Shown here one piece after another: positions 64,000 to 64,000 of a stretch of 64,000 bases of DNA. How positions within the stretch are numbered: position 1 is the first letter of the stretch; every line of letters starts with the position of its first letter. The stretch comes from Ferrimonas balearica (GTDB lineage Bacteria > Pseudomonadota > Gammaproteobacteria > Enterobacterales > Shewanellaceae), in NCBI RefSeq assembly GCF_019802055.1, contig NZ_JAHVHW010000007.1:558001-622000 (forward strand). The letters are read 5' to 3'. The position numbers were made by a program, and so were the translations under genes. The notes under the pieces were generated by a model, which did no database searches, had not been told where the DNA came from, and saw nothing but the letters and a program-made list of their open reading frames with translations.

Positions 64000-64000
64000 G

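Overview
The window reads as chromosome of a GC-rich, metal-respiring marine gammaproteobacterium. Gene content (MtrCAB with several decaheme surface cytochromes, RecBCD, RimK/RimB, PrlC, YbiT, Fhs) and protein similarity recalled from memory fit Ferrimonas best, with Shewanella-like relatives second. The genus is an inference; no database was searched. Genes are dense, many are followed by clear intrinsic terminators, and coding GC is high except in one AT-rich patch at about 30.2-33.0 kb.

Layout. 1-8 kb: the 3' part of recC, then recB and recD, translationally overlapping. 8-15 kb: a small zinc-ribbon protein, nucleotidase YjjG, a VOC protein, oligopeptidase A (prlC), an exported charged-helix protein, a MAPEG protein and guanine deaminase. 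15-19.5 kb: a BCCT transporter and two orphan oxyanion-binding proteins (TupA-like, ModA-like). 19.6-22.1 kb: a rimB-rimK-deacylase group on the minus strand. 22.2-26.9 kb: mgtE, two EamA transporters, nfsB and a GNAT protein. 27.2-29.8 kb: an eight-heme lipoprotein and an AraC-type regulator with a good promoter.

30.0-33.2 kb: an AT-rich array. Three unrelated small minus-strand genes (membrane or exported products) are separated by long direct repeats. Each repeat carries the promoter, GTG start and first 11 codons of ybiT, and the last repeat runs into the intact ybiT gene at 33.2-34.8 kb. No recombinase is present. This is the most unusual structure in the window.

34.9-52 kb: yqhA, an hlyD-DUF2955-marR efflux operon with a palindrome over its promoter, a CpdB-like lipoprotein nucleotidase, a GH3 glycosidase behind a LacI-type operator, yhhN-fadD, fhs, a beta-CASP RNase-like protein, gloC and a glycerate kinase. 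52.1-64 kb: a minus-strand extracellular electron transfer cluster. In transcription order it is an UndA-like multiheme protein (cut by the window edge), two OmcA-like decaheme lipoproteins, MtrC, periplasmic decaheme MtrA and the outer-membrane barrel MtrB. Together MtrA-MtrB-MtrC would form a conduit across the outer membrane, with the other lipoproteins as terminal reductases on the cell surface. CRP-like sites and a shared ribosome-binding leader suggest co-regulation, although two of the genes have their own terminators.
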